Shown here in pieces: positions 11,342-13,764 of a stretch of DNA of 13,764 bases (positions within the stretch are counted from its first letter, which is position 1; every line of letters starts with the position of its first letter). Position numbers and translations under genes: made by a program. The stretch is from an uncultured Clostridia bacterium (GTDB taxonomy: Bacteria > Bacillota > Clostridia > Oscillospirales > Ruminococcaceae), in the NCBI GenBank assembly GCA_937901465.1, contig CALGTU010000225.1, positions 1 through 13,764 of the forward strand. Direction: 5' to 3'. The notes below the pieces were generated by a model, which was given only the letters and a program-made list of their open reading frames with translations, was not told where the DNA came from and searched no databases.

Positions 11342-13764
11342 CTACCCTTCAATAGCCATCGAGTTTATTTCGTCATGCGACATTTTAAGAAGCTTTGATA
11401 TACCCTTTTCCTGCATAGTAACCCCATAAAGCATATCCGCCTCATCCATTGTTCCTCGTCTGTGTGTAACAAGGATAAATTGTGTTGTTTTTGTAAAGTT
11501 TCTTAAATACTGTGCGTATTTCGAAACATTGACATCATCAAGAGCGGCCTCAATTTCGTCGAGTATGCAGAAAGGTGCCGGACGAAGTTTCAAGATTGCA
11601 AAATATATTGCGATTGCAACAAATGACTGTTCTCCTCCTGAAAGAAGAGAAAGATTTTTTATAACCTTTCCGGGAGGTGCAACATTTATTTCAATCCCTG
11701 ATTCAAGAATATCATCGGGATTGACAAGAACAAGTTCCGCCTTTCCGCCGCCAAACAATTCAACAAATATCTGCTTGAAATTATTATTGATTTCTTCAAA
11801 ACTTTCGGAAAATTTCTTTTTCATGTCATTCGTAAGTTCGTCAATAAGTCTTTCAAGTTCTTTCTTGGACATTTCTACATCACTGAGTTGTTCAGACATA
11901 AACTTATATCTTTCAGATACTTCTTCGTATTCCTCAATAGCCGAAGGATTGATAGCACCGAGATTTTTTATCTTATTCTTAATTTCATTAAGATCCCTCT
12001 GTGCAACAAGCATATCTTCTATCGGAACAGCAATTTTCTCAGCATCAGATCTGGTCATTTCATACTGTTCCCAAAGTTCTGTAGAAATGTTATCACATTC
12101 TTTTTGGAAGGATTCCTTCTTAGAAATAAGTCTTGCTCTTTCTGCCGAGAACTTTTCTTTATTTTCACCAAGTGCCTTTTCTTCCTTGCGAAGATTAGCT
12201 GATTTCTGTTCGAAATTTCGGTTTTCCGTCTGAACAGCAATAATCTTTTCTTTAATTTCCTTTACAGTTTCAACAGAATCCAGAAGTTCTTTCTTTCTGA
12301 GTTCAATCAAAGCTCTTTTCTCTTCGATAAGATCATTCTGTCTTTCGATCTGTTTTTCAAAATCAATGGCATTCTGTCTCAGTTCAAGAGATGTTGCTTT
12401 TAATTGTTCTATTCCTGCCTCAGCACTTTCTTTATCTTTTCTGATTTCAAGAAGTTTAAGCTTATTTGAAGAAATTTCAGAAGAAAGTCGTTCTCTCTTC
12501 TGCTTTATAGTTTCTTTTTCTTCCTGATGAGAAGTAACAAGTGCCTCGCTTTCAGAAATCTGCTTTTCACATTCAGAAATAAGTTTTTTAGCTTCTTCTG
12601 ATCTCTTGTTTTCGAGAACTATCTTCTCGTTTATCATTTTTTCATTCGAAGCAATGGTTTCAAGTTGAATTTTCGCTTGAGATATAAGCGATTCTATACG
12701 CTTGCTTTCAGATTCAAAACGAATCTTATCTTCATTTGTTTCAGAAATTTTTTCTTTGATTCCGTCTATATCAAATCCGAGTTTATCACTTTCAGCTTGA
12801 AGTTTCATTGTATCTTTTTTCAAAGATTCACAATCAATATTTATCTTTTCGAATTCTTCCTGCAAAGATACAATTTCATTTTTTCTTGTAAGAACCCCTG
12901 CTGATTTTGATACAGAACCTCCGGTAAAAGAACCTCCCGCATTGATAATCTGACCATCAAGTGTAACTATCTTGAACTTATAACCATTCTTCTTTGCGAT
13001 ATATGAAGCAGAATCAATATCATCTGCAACAACAATTCTTCCAAGAAGATAATTTACAATTCCTGAATATTTACTATCAAAGCCAACAAGTTCGCTCGCA
13101 AGTGAAACATATCCGGTTTCGTTTTCGAACGAAGAAACATCAAGTTTATTTCCCTTTACAGATGTTATAGGAAGAAATGTTGCTCTTCCTGCTTTTTGTT
13201 CCTTCAAAAGCCTTATGCATCTCTTTGCCGTTTCTTCATTTTCAACTATAACATTCTGAAGTGCAGCACCAAGAGCTGTTTCAATAGCAACAGAATATTC
13301 AGAATCGACTTTCACAAGTTGCGCCACACTTCCGTGAATTCCGTTAAGGCGCTGATTTTTACCGGCTTTAATAATTTCCTTAACACTATAAGAAAATCCA
13401 TCCATATTGTTTTCAAGTTCGGTAAGAATCTGTATCCTGTGCTTTATTTCGTTCTGTTTTATAATGAGTTCCTGAAGAGAAGACTTACTTTCTTCAAGTT
13501 TTTTTGATTTACTTTCAAATAAACGATTATATCCATTGATTTTATTTGTAAGTTCATCAAGAATCTCTTCTGTTGCCTTAACGCCTTTATCATTTTCTTT
13601 ATATTCATTTTCTAGAAAAGCAACAGATTTCTCAGTTTCTTCTCTATGTAATTTCTGTTCTTCAAGACCTTCTTTGAATTCAATAACAGATTTTTCAGAA
13701 GAAGAAATAGAAAAAGAATATTCTGAACGTTTGATATATAGCTGATTTATCTTGATTTCAGCCT
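11342..13764 (-). CDS. smc: Chromosome segregation protein SMC (partial, N-terminus outside window)
   Basis: SMC is the ring-forming ATPase that with ScpA and ScpB compacts and separates chromosomes. The frame stays open to the high edge of the window, giving about 807 visible codons of an expected roughly 1190; the Walker A head half is outside. In order: the end of the first coiled coil (13764 to about 13360), the hinge (about 13345-12865, with NGIHGSVAQLVKVD and GGSFTGGS), the second coiled coil (about 12850-11980, rich in Glu, Lys and Ser), and the C-terminal head. The head contains LSGGEQ near 11637-11654, Walker B CILDEIEAALDD near 11540-11570, and VTHRRGTMDEADMLYGVTMQ. The Met at 13405 is internal, not the start: the upstream frame (AEIKINQLYIKRSEY onward) is typical coiled coil. 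Bacillus SMC has LSGGERA where this has LSGGEQS. Confidence 0.97.
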   Translation of the reverse strand, partial: AEIKINQLYIKRSEYSFSISSSEKSVIEFKEGLEEQKLHREETEKSVAFLENEYKENDKGVKATEEILDELTNKINGYNRLFESKSKKLEESKSSLQELIIKQNEIKHRIQILTELENNMDGFSYSVKEIIKAGKNQRLNGIHGSVAQLVKVDSEYSVAIETALGAALQNVIVENEETAKRCIRLLKEQKAGRATFLPITSVKGNKLDVSSFENETGYVSLASELVGFDSKYSGIVNYLLGRIVVADDIDSASYIAKKNGYKFKIVTLDGQIINAGGSFTGGSVSKSAGVLTRKNEIVSLQEEFEKINIDCESLKKDTMKLQAESDKLGFDIDGIKEKISETNEDKIRFESESKRIESLISQAKIQLETIASNEKMINEKIVLENKRSEEAKKLISECEKQISESEALVTSHQEEKETIKQKRERLSSEISSNKLKLLEIRKDKESAEAGIEQLKATSLELRQNAIDFEKQIERQNDLIEEKRALIELRKKELLDSVETVKEIKEKIIAVQTENRNFEQKSANLRKEEKALGENKEKFSAERARLISKKESFQKECDNISTELWEQYEMTRSDAEKIAVPIEDMLVAQRDLNEIKNKIKNLGAINPSAIEEYEEVSERYKFMSEQLSDVEMSKKELERLIDELTNDMKKKFSESFEEINNNFKQIFVELFGGGKAELVLVNPDDILESGIEINVAPPGKVIKNLSLLSGGEQSFVAIAIYFAILKLRPAPFCILDEIEAALDDVNVSKYAQYLRNFTKTTQFILVTHRRGTMDEADMLYGVTMQEKGISKLLKMSHDEINSMAIEG

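Noticed and set aside
10941..11429. Plus-strand open frame of 162 codons opposite ftsY and the smc end
   Set aside because: It lies antisense to well-identified genes with no recognisable domain; the product is Ser/Ile-rich low-complexity sequence.
11529..12233. Long plus-strand open frame, Ser-rich, opposite smc
   Set aside because: It is the complement of the Glu/Lys-rich smc coiled coil and head (GAA and AGA read as TTC and TCT). It has no family pattern, and smc is certain on the other strand.
13403..13405. ATG at 13405 as the start of smc
   Set aside because: The frame continues open to the window edge with typical coiled-coil sequence, and SMC needs an N-terminal ATPase half, so this Met is internal.
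1..13764. Possible undescribed defence, mobile or biosynthetic system
   Set aside because: Every gene is a known housekeeping or widespread family in normal operon spacing, with no transposase, integrase, direct repeats, att-like sites or composition shift.

Overview
The window is a run of chromosomal housekeeping genes from a low-GC Firmicute. It is most likely a member of the class Clostridia, probably the Oscillospiraceae/Ruminococcaceae. This is inferred from the AT-rich sequence, GGAGG-type ribosome binding sites, short spacings, a CD1247-type N-terminal domain protein and a Bacillus/Clostridium-like gene order. Genus cannot be fixed from sequence alone. Every gene is on the minus strand, so biological order runs from high to low coordinates. 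No mobile element, CRISPR array, rRNA, tRNA or phage signal was seen.

High end (13764 to about 10420): smc, whose N-terminal part lies outside the window, then ftsY 15 bases later. From 10411 to 7259 come rdgB (nucleotide-pool cleaning), yhbY (CRM-domain ribosome-associated protein), a CPBP-family intramembrane protease, nadD (NAD synthesis), yqeK (HD-domain phosphohydrolase) and rsfS (ribosome silencing factor). These are packed with overlaps or gaps of a few bases. leuS (leucyl-tRNA synthetase) follows. yhbY-nadD-yqeK-rsfS is a known Firmicute block; here the CPBP gene sits between yhbY and nadD.

Middle (4814 to 4444): a near-consensus sigma-A type promoter drives a short, independently started unit with rpsU, the 58-residue ribosomal protein S21. 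It has a leader of about 105 bases and a strong intrinsic terminator.

Low-middle (4423 to 405): yqeG (HAD phosphatase), an endonuclease IV-like TIM-barrel protein, aroQ (type II dehydroquinase), an M24 Xaa-Pro peptidase, efp (EF-P) with its own promoter, and a small acidic cysteine-rich CD1247-type protein. aroQ-peptidase-efp matches Bacillus yqhS-yqhT-efp.

Low end (404 to 1): a complete FMN riboswitch, an intrinsic terminator as its expression platform, and the first 58 codons of a RibU-type riboflavin ECF transporter S component. This is a textbook feedback loop: FMN should stop transcription of the riboflavin importer.

I found no convincing undescribed multi-gene system. The points most worth a second look are the rpsU leader hairpin, the rpsU terminator placed directly before yqeG, the altered metal site in the endonuclease IV-like protein, and the two Cys/acid clusters of the CD1247-type protein.
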